Shown: positions 57,579 through 58,505 of the stretch, piece by piece
Layout of the letters: each line of letters begins with the position of its first letter
How positions within the stretch are numbered: the first letter of the stretch is position 1
Assembly: GCF_036781485.1 (NCBI RefSeq)
Contig: NZ_DAIQAX010000004.1
Coordinates: forward strand, 1 to 58,505
Reading direction: 5' to 3'
DNA: 58,505 nt
Source of the DNA: Thermocrinis sp.
GTDB lineage: Bacteria; Aquificota; Aquificia; Aquificales; Aquificaceae
The notes under the pieces: model-generated
Seen by the model: the letters and a program-made list of their open reading frames with translations, nothing else
Told to the model about the DNA's origin: nothing
Database searches by the model: none
Program-made: the position numbers and the translations under genes

Positions 57579-58505
57579 ATGATGAGAAGCTTTTTTAACG
57601 CAGTTACAGGGCTTAACGCATACAGAACCTGGATGGACATAACCTCTGATAACTTAGCTAACATAAATACTATAGGATTCAAGGGAAACAGGCCCATCTT
57701 TCAAGATGTGATATCTTCAGTTAATATAGGCCTAAATACTGTGACGAACACTATGAAATCTACCACGTATGGGGCAGGTATTCTGGTGAATAGCACGCAG
57801 AAGCTCTGGGCCACAGGCAACTTTAAACAGACGGGTGTAAATACAGACCTTGCCATACAGGGCAGAGGTCTTTTTATAATTAAGGATCCGATAAGCAACG
57901 CTTTCTATTACACCAGGGATGGGCAATTCAGAATTAGCAGGGATGGTTATATGGTAAATTCTGGGGGCTTAAAACTTCAGGGTTTTAGAGTGGACGAGAA
58001 GGGGAAAGCCATAGGCACTGGGCTTGAGGACATACACGTTATACAACAACTTCCTCCAAAATCCACAGGAACAATCACCTTTTTACAACCTTCCAATTTA
58101 AACGCCGACGCTGCCGTGCCAGCAGTAGCCTTTGACCCAAACAACCCAACTTCCTACAATTACAAATACACAATAACAATATATGACAGTTTGGGCACTC
58201 CCTATCAGGCGGACTTATTTTTTAGAAAATCAGCAACAAATAGGTGGGAAATTTACCTCCGCTCAGACATTGATCCTAACACCCCTGGTTATGAATTCTC
58301 TGGTAATTGGGTTGGTGTAAGGTTTGATGCTTCTGGTAAGTTGGTATACGATAACGATGTAGTTCTTAGAGAGCCTGCACCTGATGGTAAGAGTTTTTTG
58401 TATTATTTAAATCCTGCTTCCTTGACTGTCCCAGCAATTACACCCAGCGGTGGTAGCTTTCCAGCTGCTGCAAATTGGCGCATATACGTAGGTGAAACAC
58501 CCCAA
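57579..58505 (+). CDS. flgE: Flagellar hook protein FlgE, N-terminal part
   Basis: 309 codons to the window edge; the gene continues beyond. The start is the first of two ATGs at 57579. The axial-protein N-terminus is clear: MRSFFNAVTGLNAYRTWMDITSDNLANINTIGFKG (the SDNLANINTIGFKG motif), then GLFIIKD and YYTRDGQFRISRDGYMVNSGG, as in FlgE/FlgF/FlgG. Position after flgD and a large domain following (FlgE D2-like DSLGTPYQADLFF) favour FlgE. FlgD and FlgE indicate a motile cell. Confidence 0.93.
   Translation, partial: MMRSFFNAVTGLNAYRTWMDITSDNLANINTIGFKGNRPIFQDVISSVNIGLNTVTNTMKSTTYGAGILVNSTQKLWATGNFKQTGVNTDLAIQGRGLFIIKDPISNAFYYTRDGQFRISRDGYMVNSGGLKLQGFRVDEKGKAIGTGLEDIHVIQQLPPKSTGTITFLQPSNLNADAAVPAVAFDPNNPTSYNYKYTITIYDSLGTPYQADLFFRKSATNRWEIYLRSDIDPNTPGYEFSGNWVGVRFDASGKLVYDNDVVLREPAPDGKSFLYYLNPASLTVPAITPSGGSFPAAANWRIYVGETPQ

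Overview
This window looks like the chromosome of a member of the Aquificaceae (Hydrogenobacter/Hydrogenivirga/Thermocrinis/Aquifex type). The evidence is read from the sequence: very compact coding with many ATGA/TAATG junctions and 3' antisense overlaps; thermophile-style codon use (AGA/AGG, ATA, AAG/GAG); rpmH followed directly by yidD with no rnpA between them; a carbamoyl-phosphate synthase large subunit split into separate halves; and a CRISPR repeat resembling the Aquifex type at the left edge. The organism is Gram-negative (LPS genes lptB, hldD, rfaE2, gmhA, an O-antigen ligase) and flagellated (flgD, flgE). No species assignment was possible without a search.

Layout. 1-83: tail of a CRISPR array. 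189-2151: lysA and lptB on +. 2114-7471: a long minus-strand run speD, moeB/thiF-like, pdxJ, tRNA-Arg, tRNA-Val, xer, trmD, topA. 7567-8500: rsmD, coaD. 8497-8937 (-): a lipoyl-carrier GcvH-like protein. 8976-14820: a phosphoribosyltransferase, rpoD, miaA, aspS, mazG. 14768-17586 (-): tRNA-His, pepA, queH. 17608-21202 (-): the most accessory-looking part, a small membrane coiled-coil protein followed one base later by a 1082-residue SF1 helicase with a C-terminal Vsr/DUF559-type nuclease fold. 21309-21582: a broken membrane gene. 21579-28168 (-): a small basic protein, lpd, an nrnA-like DHH gene, hemA, a stand-alone Lrp-type RAM domain, a 57-residue ORF, murA, argB. 28218-31083: atpB, atpE, rpmH, yidD, yidC. 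31080-39104: hldD, a PhoR-like kinase, phoU, tmk, glgA, rfaE2, carB (N half), an M50 protease and an unknown gene. 39096-39578 (-): a bifunctional-nuclease-domain protein. 39614-45004: a LolD-like ATPase, nadC, glgP, a double ferritin-like protein, gmhA, nadK. 44939-47193 (-): a PHP-domain membrane protein and trpS, then a decayed Ser/Thr kinase. 47589-58505: an S41 protease, a P-loop kinase, a DsbC/G-like protein, murD, an MFS carrier, an O-antigen ligase, a PepSY protein, an unknown, pgk, ispG, an unknown, an AbrB-type protein, flgD and the start of flgE.

Most genes are housekeeping. Common threads are the envelope (murA, murD, lptB, three heptose genes, ligase, yidC/yidD), glycogen (glgA, glgP), cofactors (pdxJ, nadC, nadK, coaD, hemA, ispG) and tRNA/rRNA modification (trmD, miaA, queH, rsmD). 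The best candidates for undescribed biology are the coiled-coil plus helicase-nuclease pair at 17608-21202, a small ORF with a strong ribosome site overlapping the speD start next to a hairpin, a series of genes whose -10 box lies 6-11 bases before the start codon (apparently leaderless mRNAs), and repeated motifs upstream of phoU and of the AbrB gene.
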